NCBI GenBank assembly: GCA_023313575.1
Contig: JAJTTP010000012.1
Coordinates: 806,001 to 870,000, forward strand
Reading direction: 5' to 3'
DNA length: 64,000 nucleotides
Origin: Eutypella sp. D-1
Lineage: Eukaryota > Ascomycota > Sordariomycetes > Xylariales > Diatrypaceae
In this document: positions 24,681-36,855 of the stretch, piece after piece
Numbering within the stretch: the first letter of the stretch is position 1
Layout of the letters: each line of letters begins with the position of its first letter
Program-made: the position numbers and the translations under genes
The notes under the pieces: generated by a model
The model's input: only the letters and a program-made list of their open reading frames with translations
Told to the model about the DNA's origin: nothing
Databases searched by the model: none

Positions 24681-27600
24681 ATGGAAGGCATCGCTGTTGT
24701 AGGGTATTCTTTCAAGCTGCCCGGGGATGTCCAAGATGAAGCTAGCTTCTGGGATATGCTGGCAAGCCGGAAAAACATGATGACGGAGTGGCCCAGTGAC
24801 CGAGCAACTATTGACTCATTCACAAGCGGTTCGACCACGAGTGGAAACAAGGTATGCTTCGGAACCTCTAACAACCATGGCTCCCTACGACATATGTTTG
24901 AAATCTCACCGTGACGCAGTTACGGGCTCGTGGAGCTCACTTCGTCAACGAGGACCCAGCAGTCTTTGACGCTCCGTTCTTCCGCATCACTACAAAGGAG
25001 GCAAATGAAAGTAAGGCCATACCTCTGTTCGATTCACCGACGTTAGGCCAGAGATGCTTGCCGACGTTGCTGCTTGGAAAAAGGACCACTCAAAAGCCCT
25101 TATAGGCTACATGCCACCAACTCTGCGGGTGCTTCAAGCAGATGGATCCGAGAAAAGTCTCTTCAAGTCTTATCATAGCTTCCCATCCCACTTAAGGGAC
25201 AGATGCACAATAACAATGTCACCTAAACATCAGATGATCCAATGCAATATCCTGCTGACGTCTTTGAACAGTGGATCCACAGCAGAGATGGGCGCTGGAG
25301 AGTTCTTATCGCGCATTTGAGAACGGTAAGTCAACTCGGATGAGCCTTCTTATTCGGAGCTATGCTTATGAAGTACTTCTAGCTGGTATTGGAATCGAGA
25401 GCCTTAGAGGCTCAGAAACCGCAGTCTTTGCCTCAACAATGGCCTTCGACTACATCAAGCTTCTCTCAAGGGATCCTGACAACTTGCCCCCATCTGCTTT
25501 ATCGGGTACCGCTGCCTCCATTCTTCCCAACCGGCTCAGTTGGTACTACGACTTGAAAGGTCCGAGTGTCCATGTAGACACAGCGTGCTCGAGCGGCCTC
25601 GTTGCAGTGGACCTTGCGTGCCAATCTATCCTTACTGGCTCCGCTGACATGGTATTTAAACTGATCTTACCTCTCTCTGGATCATGGTATCTCATCTTAT
25701 GACAGGCCCTTGCATTAGGCAGCAGTATGCTGTTGACTCCGGAAACTTCGCTCCTGCTATCCAACCAGGGTTTCCTTTCCCCTGATAGTGTTTGCTGGTC
25801 ATTTGACTCTAGAGCGAATGGATATTCTAGGGGCGAAGGTGTTGTAGCAATGGTCCTAAAGCCTGTTTCCCGGGCGATTGAGGATGGAGACGTGATCCGC
25901 GCTGTGATCCGCTCAACCGGGACAAACCAGGATGGAAAGACCCCGAGCCTTACCCAGCCGAACCCCATCTCACAGGAGGCGCTAATACGCAGCGTTTACG
26001 CAAAAGCGAATCTCACCTTAGAGTCTACGGGATACGTGGAAGCGCACGGTGGGTGATCGCTTGACAATTCTGGTACATGTATTCTATCTATCTAACCAGG
26101 AGTACAGGTACCGGCACACCAGTTGGCGACCCTATCGAGGTGGAAGCAATCCGCAGGGCATTCGGGCCCCATCGCAGCCAGACGGCGCCTCTTCACATGT
26201 AAGTTAACAGAGATCTTCCGTAATAGTCATGAAACAATCAGAGTGGAGTTCTTACATCACAGTGGCTCCATTAAGTCAAACATTGGGCATCTTGAAGCCT
26301 GTAGTGGTCTAGCTGGCATCCTGAAAGCCATCATGATCCTCGAGAAGGGTATTATCCCACCTGTCGCTCTCCTCGAAAGGTTAAACCCCAACATCATGTT
26401 GGGCGATGGGGAAATAAGTGTGAGGCCTTTCGTTTTCCCTTGTCCTTCTACGCATTACAGCTAAGCCTAATATACTATCGGCAGGTTCCCACCCGATGTA
26501 TTCCATGGCCAACAACAGGCCTTCGACGGATCTCGGTCAACTCATTCGGGTTTGGGGGCACAAACGGCCACGTAGTTCTGGATGATGCTTACAGCTTTCT
26601 CAAAGAGCGCGGCTTGCACGGCAATCACTGTACCGCTGTCAATGTTCCTGGGATTGTCTCTAATGGTGAAGACAGTGGAAGGAATCGCCAAACGAACGGC
26701 AAGGTGTTGCACAACGGTAGACTTCATGTTGATGCCAAGGTCAATGGCAAGAAGGCCACGGCGTCGATGCAACTGTTAGTCTGGACTGCTCCAGATGAAC
26801 GGTCGCTCGATCGAGTTGTGGCGGGCTATGGACCATACTACAAATCTCTGGTTTCTAGGGATCACCATAACATTGAGCGAATTGCGTTCACGCTGGCTGA
26901 GCGGCGGAGCCGTATGGCCTGGAGATCGTTTGCCGTGGTCGAGCCTCCAGAAGGAGAGGAGGAGCCTGAACTACCGCAAACCATGTCTAAAGCTCGGATG
27001 CCGGAAGAGAAAGGACTAATACTCGTTTTCACTGGCCAAGGAGCCCAATATGCTGGAATGGGAGCTGGACTGAGCGGCTATAGAGTCTTCAGGGAGACTC
27101 TACAGAAAATGGAAACCATCTTCAAGTCCTTGGGTTGTCCATGGTCAATAAATGGTGCGTTTAAATTGTCTTGCGGGCTTGGCTCCATCACTGGCTACGT
27201 TTCGGACTGAACGAGGACAGATGCGATGCACGACGCGAGCAATATCGACCGACCCGAGTACAGTCAACCCTTGACCACCGCGCTACAGATTGCTCTGTTT
27301 GAGCTCTTGAAGAGCTTGGGCGTCCATCCCCAGGTCGTTCTTGGCCATTCATCTGGCGAGATCGCTGCGGGGTACGTGTCTTCATCTGTGTTCCCAAGAA
27401 CCTGTTTCATGCTATCGTGTGTGTAATCATATTGAGTAACACCTGTTGACATCACTCAAGGTATGCTGCAGGCCTTTTGTCCCTCCATTCGGCATGCAAG
27501 GTATCTTTATACCGCGGGCAGCTAGCCGGGATGTTAAGAGATTCTGCTGTATCGCCAGGCGCTATGATGTCCACCAACATCCGCCATGATGAAGTGGAAG

Positions 27601-30600
27601 CTTATTTACAAGTCAAGGGATTAGAGAAGCTGTCAGGCTCAATTCATGTGGCCTGTATTAATAGCCCATCCAACATCACCCTGTCCGGAGAGCAAGAGTC
27701 TATTAGCACTTTGCACGAGGCTCTCCAGGAAGACGGCATCTTCGCGCAGATATTGAAGACTGGGGTTGCGTATCATTCCCCTGCTATGCGCCCTGCCATG
27801 TCTGAGTACCGGGCCCTCATTGGATCTCTGGAAGCTGGTGACTCGAGCAGAGGCGTGGCGACTCGCATGATATCCTCAGTCACTGGTAAGATAATCTCAT
27901 CGCCAGTGTTACCGTCGGAATATTGGCTGGACAACCTGGTCTCCCCCGTGCGCTTCTTGGACACCTTTAAGACGCTCATCCGAAGTCTGGATCACGTGGG
28001 CATCTCGTCAAATTCGGTTCTCGATTTCGTGGAGGTCGGTCCTCGCGGAGCCCTACGTCGGCCCACGCAAGACTCAATCAAGGGCTCGGCGCCAAGCACA
28101 ATGGCAACCAGATACTTCACTGTGTTAGAAAAAACGAAGCCTGCACACAGATCGCTTTTGGAGTGTGTTGGGAGTCTGTTCTGCGGCGGACATCCGGTAT
28201 CAATATCGGCAGCGAACCAAATCGACCCTACGGGGAAACAGGTAGCGATGCTTGCCGACTGCCCTCCATATCCCTTTGACCGTTCCCACCGATACTGGGT
28301 CGAGCCAAGGCTCAGTCGAGATTACAGGTTCCGCGAGCCTGTCAACGGCGATATTCTAGGTACCCGATTCTACGACCACCCCCATGAGTTAAGATGGAGG
28401 ACCTTCCTTAGCATTAGAGCCTTGCCATGGGCAGCAGATCATGTCGTGAGTAGAAGATTAGCTACCATCACTACCATCATGGTCTAAGATTCTGATATGG
28501 AGCAGGTGTCCAATACCATCATTTTCCCGGGCGCGGCCCTGCTACTGATGGGGTTAGAAGCGGTAAGGCAAGCGACCGAAGGGAAAGGCTCAGCGACTTG
28601 TTATATGATCAAGGAAGCGCACTTCTTACGCCCAGTAATCTTGCCTGGTCCATCCGAGCAGAAGTTCGATACAGGTACAGAGACAATATTACATCTTCGG
28701 CCTATACGAAGATCTTTCGAGCAACAGCAGACTTGGTTTGACATCACTATATTCGCACTCACCAACGAGCAATGGAACGAATGCTTCCGTGCGAGCGTTC
28801 AGATTCAATATGAAAAAGATGAAGGACTGGCACAGCAAGTTGACGCGGGAAGTGAAAAACATCTACAAAGCGAACGTGTCCTTCAGCAGTATCAGGAGGC
28901 GACCTCCCAGTGTAAGAGGTTGGTTGATACAACCGCGTTTTACAGATACCTTATGGACAACGGCCTCCAGTACGGAAATACATTCCAGCTGCTTCAACAG
29001 ATCCACTGGGACGGCAAATGGAGCGCAATTTCCCAAGTGGATGTCTCTGCGGATCATTCCACTATCAGTATCCCTGTGCACCCAACAGTTCTCGATTCCG
29101 CAATGCATTCCTTCGTGCTTCATATTTCCGACGGCATCCAGCGGTCCAGCCGCCCACACGTGCCCCACCAGATCACTGATGCCTGGATATCTGCGCGTGG
29201 ATGGCAACTTGCGGAGACTGCCTCAGTACGGTTCTTGGTGGGAGCCGGTCCCAGACCTGGAGGACAAAGCCTAGAGGGTGCTATCCACGCCATCTCCGAT
29301 GATGGCACACTGCTTTGCTCGTTGCCCAGCGTGGTTCTCAGGGCTGTTGAAAGCAGCGCGAACAAGTTGAATGTAGATAAGTCGTTCTTGTGGGGTATAG
29401 AGTGGAAGCCGCAATTAAGCTTGCTCGGATCCAAGCGGCTGGGCCACTTGTGCCATGTGGGAAGCTCTGACGCTGATGTAACCGAGTGGGAAGATTATCA
29501 TCGCAAGCTAAATTCGATTTTGGCCAGGGTTCTCTATTCGACACACCGACGACTCCAGAATAGCGAAGTGGCCAAAGTAGTCCCAGAGAAGTTGCAGAAG
29601 TATGTTCGATGGCTGAATCACTGCGTTGACCAGATGGGTACATCCCCTGGCGACCTGGACTACACCGCTGTTGAAGAGGACCTCAAACAGCTTGAGGAAT
29701 CACACCCTTCTTGGGGATTTTACCCAGCAATTGCAGGAAGCTTGGATTCGATACTCGCCGGAGAGAGGGATCCGCTTGGTGTTGCATTCGATACGGGGCT
29801 TGCCGAATCTTTCTACGAGGATTTGTTCCGCCCCGTCTGCGACCAGAGGTTAGAATCTCTCCTAGGCCTACTCTGCCACGAGAAGCCTGGGCTGAGAATA
29901 ATCGAGGTGGGCGCGGGTACTGGAGGCTGGACTCGCTGCGTTCTTCCAATCCTAAAGGCCTTTGAACGCCGCACCGGCGCGAATGCCTTCTGTGAGTACC
30001 TGTACACTGATATCTCGGGAGCCTTCTTCGAAAAGGCTAGAGAACGTTTCTCCGAGTTCAGGGGCCGGATGGCTTTTAAACCCTTTGACCTAGAGCGTCA
30101 CCCCGATATCCAAGGGATCAAACAGAATAGCTATGACCTGGTTATCGCTGGTAGCTGTCTTCACGCCACCGAAGACTTGGCCGCCACAATTCGGAACGTC
30201 CGTAGGCTTCTTAAGCCCGGTGGCCATTTCTTGACCGTGGAACCTATCGCCCCAGAGAAGATCATGACCAACTTTGGATTTGGTCTCCTACCGGGATGGT
30301 GGCTCTGCAATGAACCTTGGAGAGAATTGAGTCCCATCGTCAATGAGACGACCTGGGATAGCCTTTTGCGTGCTAACGGGTTTTCCGGAACGGACATCGT
30401 ACTACGGGACTTTGAGAGCGACCTTTGCCACATCGCAAGCGCGATGTTCTCAACTGCCAGTCCAGACCCGATAGATTCGTCATCGTGGAACGTCCTCATT
30501 ATCCTGGACCCGCAATCAAGTCACCAGACAGAGGTCGGCCAAAGTCTTCAGCAAGGCCTGCGCAGTCGTGCAAAGTGCGAATCCAAGATAGCTTGTCTCA

Positions 30601-33349
30601 GTGATATCGAGACGACAGACCTTTCCGGCTCCTATGTTACTATCTCACTGCTCGAAGTAGGATCGACATTCTTCTGGGATATCCAGAAGAAGGCGTATGA
30701 GTCGCTGAAGCAGCTCACGCGGCACTGCCAGAGAGTACTTTGGGTAACATCGACCCAAGTCGACGATGTGAAGCAGCCGTTCTACAGCCTAATGAAAGGC
30801 TTCTGGAGAAGCATTCGTTCCGAGGCATTTGAGAAGCACGTAGTCACCGTCGAGATTGAGCGACGAACGTTGGCCAAGGTCGAGTCCGAGGCCCGTTGTA
30901 TCATCCAAGTGTTCGAGGCCTCGTTCCTCGATTTGTCACCGGAGCTGGAATACGTCATTCACGACGAGACGATCACGAGCGGGCGGCTCATCGAGGACAA
31001 AGCCTTGAATGACAAGGTCCGAGGCCTTATCGCTCCACAGACAACGTTTGAGCCTTTCGGAGCGCATCCACCCGTCAGACTGGCGGTCGAACAGCCTGGA
31101 CTGCTCGACACAATGTGCTTCACCGAAGTCTCCCGCACGGATCAGGAACTTGATCCGGGAGAGATTGAGATCGAAACCAAGGCCTGGGCTCTTAACTTCC
31201 GCGATGTTTTTATCGCGCTGGGACGACTTGAAGAGGATAAAATAGGATCCGATTGCGCTGGTGTTGTCACCAAGGTGGGGTCGGCTTGTCAGAACCTGAA
31301 GCCTGGAGACCGTGTGTGCGCAGCGAGTTTAGGCTGCTTCGAGTCTGTCTGTAGGGTTGCCGAAGGTGCCGCCTATAAGATACCCGATGGATTGTCTTTC
31401 GAAGCTGCCTCTTCGGTGCTTGCCCCAGGCATGACTGCTTACCATTCACTCGTCAACATCGCTCGACTTAAAAAGGGGGAGAAGATCTTGGTTCACTCGG
31501 CAACCGGTGGTACCGGGCAAATGGCGATCGAGATAGCGAAGCTAGTGGGAGCCGAGATCTTCGCTACCGTCGGTTCTCCTGAGAAAAGGGAGCTGCTGAT
31601 AGAGAAGGGCATTTTGCCTGACCACATCTTTTTCAGCAGGAACACTACTTTTGCCCAGAGTATTCGGCGTGTTACCGGCGGGTACGGTATCGATGTAGTT
31701 CTTAACTCCTTATCTGGTGACGGCCTACAAGCATCTTTTGAATGCTTAGCTCCTTATGGGCGGTTCATTGAGATCGGAAAACAGGATATTGCGGCTAACT
31801 CCGCCCTCCCCATGGCGGGGTTCGCGCGCAACATAACCTTCTCTGCCGTCGACCTGGCTCATATCTCTCTGACCGACCCAACCTTATTGGGGCAGCTTAT
31901 CATGGCGGTCATGGATCTCCTCATCAAGGGCAGCATTCAACATCCCAGCCCATTGAATGTCTATCCCGTCTCAGACATACAAAAGGCGTTCCGCTTCTTC
32001 CAAAGTGGGAAGCATTTAGGTCGTGTTATCATCAATATTGATAAACATGAAATCGTACCGGTAATTCCTCTTCCCTTTTCCCTTTGGTATTTTGGCTCCA
32101 TTACTCTTGACTCGCTGGGACCTATCTCTAACGAAGGCTCGTGTATAGAGACTTACTCTTAAACGACCAGAGTGGAAATTCGACGAAAACGCTTCTTACC
32201 TAATTGCAGGGGGTCTTGGCGGCTTAGGCAGAGAAATCGCACGATGGATGGCAAGAAGGGGAGCACGAAGCATCATCTTGCCCTCGCGATCCGGTATTGC
32301 ATCTGAGAGTTCCCGCGCGCTTATGTCCGAGCTTGGGGACGAAGGCGTTCACGTCCTGGCCCCTAAGTGTGACGTCTCTTCATACACTTCCTTGTCCGAG
32401 CTGATGAGAGAATGTGATCGGGATCTGCCCCCAATCAAAGGGTGCATCAATGCGGCGATGGCTCTTCAGGTAGTTGCTCACTACCTATATATCTCGTATT
32501 CTTATCTAACAGCATATATAGGATGCCGTCTTCGACAATATGACGCTGGAGCAGTGGGATCTCACTATCGCGTCGAAAGTGCAGACTAGCCGCAACCTAT
32601 CTGAGCTTTTACCTAAGAACCTAGACTTCTTCGTCTTCTTATCTTCAGTCTCGGGAGTCTACGGCAGCGTCGCACAGTCAAACTACGCCGCCGGGTGTGC
32701 ATTCCAGGACGCCCTCGCGCGGTGGCGGGTCATGCGCGGGGAGAAGGCCCTTTCCCTAGACGTCGGGTGGATGAGGACCATCGGCATTATCGCCGAAACG
32801 AAGAAGTACCGCCTGAATCGGCGGAACGCAGGCGACATGGGGTCGATCGAGAGCGAGGAATTCATAGCAGCTCTCGAAATCTGCTGTGACCCTTCGTACC
32901 CGCTGTGCCTGGCCAATTGCCAGCTTATGATGGGGGTTCTGACACCCGCCGACTTCATCCGGGCTAGGCAGCCAGTGCCAGCACTGCTACAGCGGCCGCT
33001 GTTTGCCGGGCACGCGTTCTCCGCCGAGTCAACACAGCATGCCGAAGGCCAGCCGACGCTCGAGCCCGCCGTCTTGTTCCGGGAGGCCGCCTCAGCAGAG
33101 GAGCGGGTCGAGGTGGTGATCAAGAGTCTGGCGGAGAAGCTGTCCCGGGCGTTGGATATTCCGGCCGAGGAGGTCGACAGGAAGAAAGGCCTGGCCGACT
33201 ATGGGGTAGACTCGCTGATGGCTACCGAGGTGCGCGAATGGATAGGGAAGCAGTTCCAAGCCACCGTAGCCGTATTCGACATTATGAGTGGCACGACAAT
33301 AACCGCTATTGGGGCGTTGGTGGCGGATAGATCGATCTTAGTTCTTTAA
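24681..33349 (+). CDS. Highly reducing type I polyketide synthase (KS-AT-DH-MT-ER-KR-ACP)
   Basis: Iterative synthase making a reduced, probably alpha-methylated chain from malonyl-CoA and SAM. Thirteen exons: 24681-24851, 24920-25010, 25272-25325, 25383-25651, 25706-26048, 26108-26198, 26263-26419, 26485-27154, 27221-27371, 27461-28445, 28506-32060, 32149-32469 and 32522-33349 (about 2561 residues; all joins keep frame). KS: DTACSSG, EAHGTGT, KSNIGH. AT: FTGQGAQ near residue 570, GHSSGE near 656. DH: histidine near 994 and HPTVLDS near 1190. [10 protein letters not shown] near 1465. ER: about 1855-2150 with [18 protein letters not shown] near 2197 and SVSGVYG near 2325. ACP: GVDSL serine near 2516. 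There is no release domain, which is usual for HR-PKS. Oddities: the DH motif HxxxGxxxxP has Asn instead of Gly, intron 2 is 261 bp, and the exon 8/9 join is a few residues shorter than usual. The product is unknown. Confidence 0.93.
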
Positions 33350-33742
33350 ACAAGGCCCTCTTGTTGCGTCACAAGAGGCTAAGGTCTACAAAACCTCTAT
33401 AAGGACGCCACCTTAGCGAATAAATTCCGATGCCACATTTCCACAACCTATATTTTGCAAGCGGTGGGGCAGGTCCGTCACCCCGGTTTATTTCCGCCAG
33501 CCCCTTAGGCTAACGGTAATCTATTTCATACAAGGGAGAGCGCCAACGCGACCAATTCCCTTGAATCCCTTCACTGAAAGATATCTAGTTTAGAATAGTG
33601 TGAGCCCGGTACGGCGAAAGCTCTATAAACACCGTTAAGTCCGGTATGTTGGATCGACTCCACCACAATACCTAGAACCATCCGCTCGTAGATTAATTCA
33701 TTCGCTGAGGTTGAAAGTAAAAAGTCAACGCTGATATCCAAA
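33350..33742. other. Spacer after the PKS gene
   Basis: 393 bp with no intact gene. It may hold the lost 5' end of the following metallo-beta-lactamase-fold pseudogene, because homologous sequence starts abruptly near 33743 just after an in-frame stop. Confidence 0.45.
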
Positions 33743-34725
33743 AGATTTGGACAACGATTTCCCGCCTTTCATCTCCAAAGCGATCAAGGAGTACGGTGGT
33801 GGTATGACGGCTGAGAAGTATGTGTCCGAAATCTTGACCGAGAATGGCGTCGCTCTGGAGGATATGGAAGCTGTGATCTGGAGGTAGGCTGACTTGAAAC
33901 GATGAAAATATCCTCACTGATATTAATACACTGCATAGTCACTCTGACCCTAATCATATTGGACGACTGTCACTCTTTCCATCATCCACCGCATTAGTTG
34001 TTGGTCCCGGCATCAAGAAGGCTTACTTTCCTGGCTATCCGTAAATCAAAACGTCCCTAATACTGGCCCGTGAATTTGTAGGGAGAGATGTTAGAGAGTT
34101 GGACTTTGGCGATTCGAACCTGATGGTCGGCGGTATGAAAGCACTTGATTACTTCGGTGACGGTATTTTCTATCTACTATCGGCTCCAAGGACATTCACT
34201 GGGCCACATCAACGCTCTAGCAAGGACGACAAGCGACCCATTCCTCTACTTTGCTGGTGATACATATCACCACAGCTCCGTATTGAGACCCCACGCTGGT
34301 GCCAGACTGCTTGACCAGGTTAACGTCCCCGGTCTCCGCTGCCCCGGCAAAGCATTCCACGCTATCCATCCTGTTATTGGCAGTGCAGATACACTTGGAC
34401 ACTATGGTAAAGTCATCAGGGTGACGACCCCGAGAAGAACCCCTTCCAGACCATATCTGAAGCGCCATTGGGTGGTGCCATAACGTCTTACAACTTGCAG
34501 GAGGCACGAGACACCGTTCTTGCTGTTCAAAGATTTGATTCGAGGCCTGATGTGCTGATCATAGCAGCCCATGATAGCAGTCTCAGGAACATCATCGATG
34601 TCTTCCCTCAGGAGGCCAATGACTGGCGAGCAAAAGGTTGGAAGCAGAAGGGGTCTTGGTTATTCTTATCCGATTTTGCCAAGGCTCTGGAGTTGGCTGG
34701 GGTATCGGATGTTCCGAAAGCATAA
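33743..34725 (+). pseudogene. Metallo-beta-lactamase-fold hydrolase, broken
   Basis: Remains of a fungal MBL-fold hydrolase. Readable blocks are DLDNDFPPFISKAIKEYGGG, TENGVALEDMEAVIW, a spliced junction into SHSDPNHIG, ALVVGPGI, LDFGDSNL, then in another frame GHINALARTTSDPFLYFAGD, and finally SRPDVLIIAAHDSSL. Damage: the 5' end is missing, with a stop right before the first block. The metal-binding motif, normally HxHxDH, reads HSDPNH. The join around 34025-34082 is out of phase. One extra base near 34186-34190 shifts the frame just before the conserved GHxxGH segment. A further shift occurs near 34404-34420. The C-terminal 100 residues are well preserved, suggesting fairly recent inactivation. 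MBL-fold enzymes often act as thioesterase-like release enzymes in fungal polyketide clusters, so this may be a lost cluster member. Confidence 0.78.
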
Positions 34726-34982
34726 ACGCTATACCACTTAAGTCCGCATATATAACCTACGAGAGACTGACTGAGAGCGATAATGATGTCGACGAAGTAT
34801 GGGGCCCTGTACGGAGTAGTAGGTGCATATTGGCGGGCGATAGATGTATGATTTGGGCAATCCGAGGAACACATTAGGTGGAACCCCGTTTACGTGACGA
34901 GGATCTCGAATTACGGAAGCTGAATAGAATATTCATGAAATCATACTACTTCGTTCGTTCTATGAACCCGCCGGTTCTAAAG

Positions 34983-36855
34983 CTAAGTTCGACATAGTCT
35001 ACCTTCTTCATCGGCCATCCAGAAATCGCTTCCCACGCCTGTGTAAGTATAAAAGAAGTAGTCCGGATCATACTTGGACTTGATCTCCAAGAGGCGTCCA
35101 TAATTGGCACCATAAAATTCCCTTTTCCAATCACCGGCGTACCATGAGTCAACTTCATTCAAGTAAGTGCCAGAATCTGGCGTTACCGCCTCTAGACTGG
35201 GGTTGATGACGGTGGTCAGGTACTCCTTTCTAGCCAGCATTTCGGACCGCGGGATCGTCCAGTCCCAGTAGCCCGTGGCACTGCAGATGGCGGCGGTGTC
35301 GCGGAAGGCGGGCAGGACCGAGTTGGGAGGATGGTCCGAGTCCCTAACGTGTAACGACACGCACGATAGGAAGAAGTACCCATCCTGGTAAGTTGTCATG
35401 TTTCTTATGGTTTCGACGAGGGCGGCATTACTCGACGGATCTTCGACGATTGCGCGCGGGTAGAGGCGGTTGCTAAACAGTGGAGACGTTGGGTATGGGC
35501 CGTAGGGCAGAGGCCCGAAATCGGCAGCAAAGTGCTCGTAGAAACTCGACGAGGAATGCGAGGCGTAAGCGTATGGCACTCCCAGATTATCCAGCTCCTC
35601 AAGGAAGGGGGCTAGCAGCTCGTCGACAGCGCTAGCGTCCTGGTCAGGCACCACGAAATTGGCCGCCGTGAGCGCGGTTGCAGATACTAAGTACGCAACA
35701 GAGTTGCCGCCGTCAAGCCCGTCGGTATACGAGGGAAGCCACGCATACCATGCTTCAACGGCTTGCCAGTACACGTCCTCCTCAACAGATGAGGAGTTGA
35801 ACGCTAGCTTCGCCCCTCCAACCTTGCCCTCCGTGTATATCTTGTACGTGATGCTGAGCACAACGCCCCAGACGCCGGGACCGCCGCCACTCATCGCCCA
35901 ATAGAGGTCCGAGTAGTCATTGGACGGTGTCGCAACGACATGCTGCCCATCACTCGTGACTAATTCCCATTCTAACACATTGTCTGCAGCCATGCCGTAG
36001 AGGCCATTAAGTATTGAGTGTCCGCCGCCCGCAACATAGCCACCGGCGATACCGACACTACCACAAGTGCCACCCACAGCACGGTAACCCTGGTCGGCGA
36101 GCGCGTCGTAAAGTTCGCCCACGATGACTCCCGCACCGATCTTGACAGCTGGGCCGTCATAGACAGGACTTGCGAAGTCGGAGATGACATCGATGGTATT
36201 TAGATTGTGTGTCCACAAGGATAGCGAGCCCTTGCCGGTTGACTTCCCTGTGTAACTGAAGAAACTGGTCAGTATATGCAGTGCCACGTAGGGAAAAGTC
36301 TGGCCTTACTCATGTCCCGTATTCTTGATCACAAGTCTGATGTTCTTTTCCTTCGCGAAATTAATGCCTGCTACGGCATCCGACGAATCTGTCACACTGA
36401 TGGAGTAACTGGCATAATTCCCGAGATCGCATTGTTTCTCTTTAGCAGTGAAAGGATCACATGATTGGTTCTGGAAGAACGGGTTCATGATCTCGGCCGG
36501 CTTGAGCTCACTAAGTATGACGTTGGGTTAATCTAGATACTATGGGTTCCTCTAACGTGATAGTATTCAGAGTTGCGTTGACGTACTAAGTCGGGGCGAC
36601 ATTCCAGCTCGCTCTCAACGTCTCGCATGCCGTTTCATCGAAGTTTTTATATGGCTCCAAATGGCACACGCTGGCTTGAGGAACGGTCGCGATCAGTCGA
36701 CCTCGGACAGTTTCATTGAGCTGGGCCCATTCAGACTGAGATGGCCACCCATCGTCGCCAGGAATGTTCTTGCACGAGGCATCCTGCGCTTCCGTCAAGA
36801 CACCTGAAAACAACACGCCGGTCGCCGCTTTCCTCGCGATTTCAATTAACCTCAT
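34983..36855 (-). CDS. Berberine-bridge-enzyme-like FAD-linked oxidoreductase
   Basis: Flavin oxidase of the BBE/PCMH family. Minus-strand exons are 36855-36587, 36510-36310 and 36255-34983 (about 580 residues, normal length). Both introns split codons after the second base and rejoin cleanly. The N-terminus (MRLIEIARKAATGVLFSGVL, then TEAQDASC) looks like a secretion signal followed by Cys-rich mature protein. The FAD domain has NTGHDYTGKSTG, with the histidine that carries covalent FAD. GGTCGSVGIAGGYVAGGGHS supplies the second covalent cysteine, so bicovalent flavin is predicted. The C-terminal BBE segment KYDPDYFFYTYTGVGSDFW is intact. Clustered homologues oxidise or dehydrogenate secondary metabolites and may catalyse cyclisations. 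Its place between the HR-PKS and the MFS gene supports a tailoring role; the reaction is unknown. Confidence 0.92.

Noticed and set aside
33743..34725. Treating the metallo-beta-lactamase-like region as an intact gene with introns
   Set aside because: The 5' end is missing, the metal motif is altered and at least two frame breaks cannot be explained by introns of plausible length.
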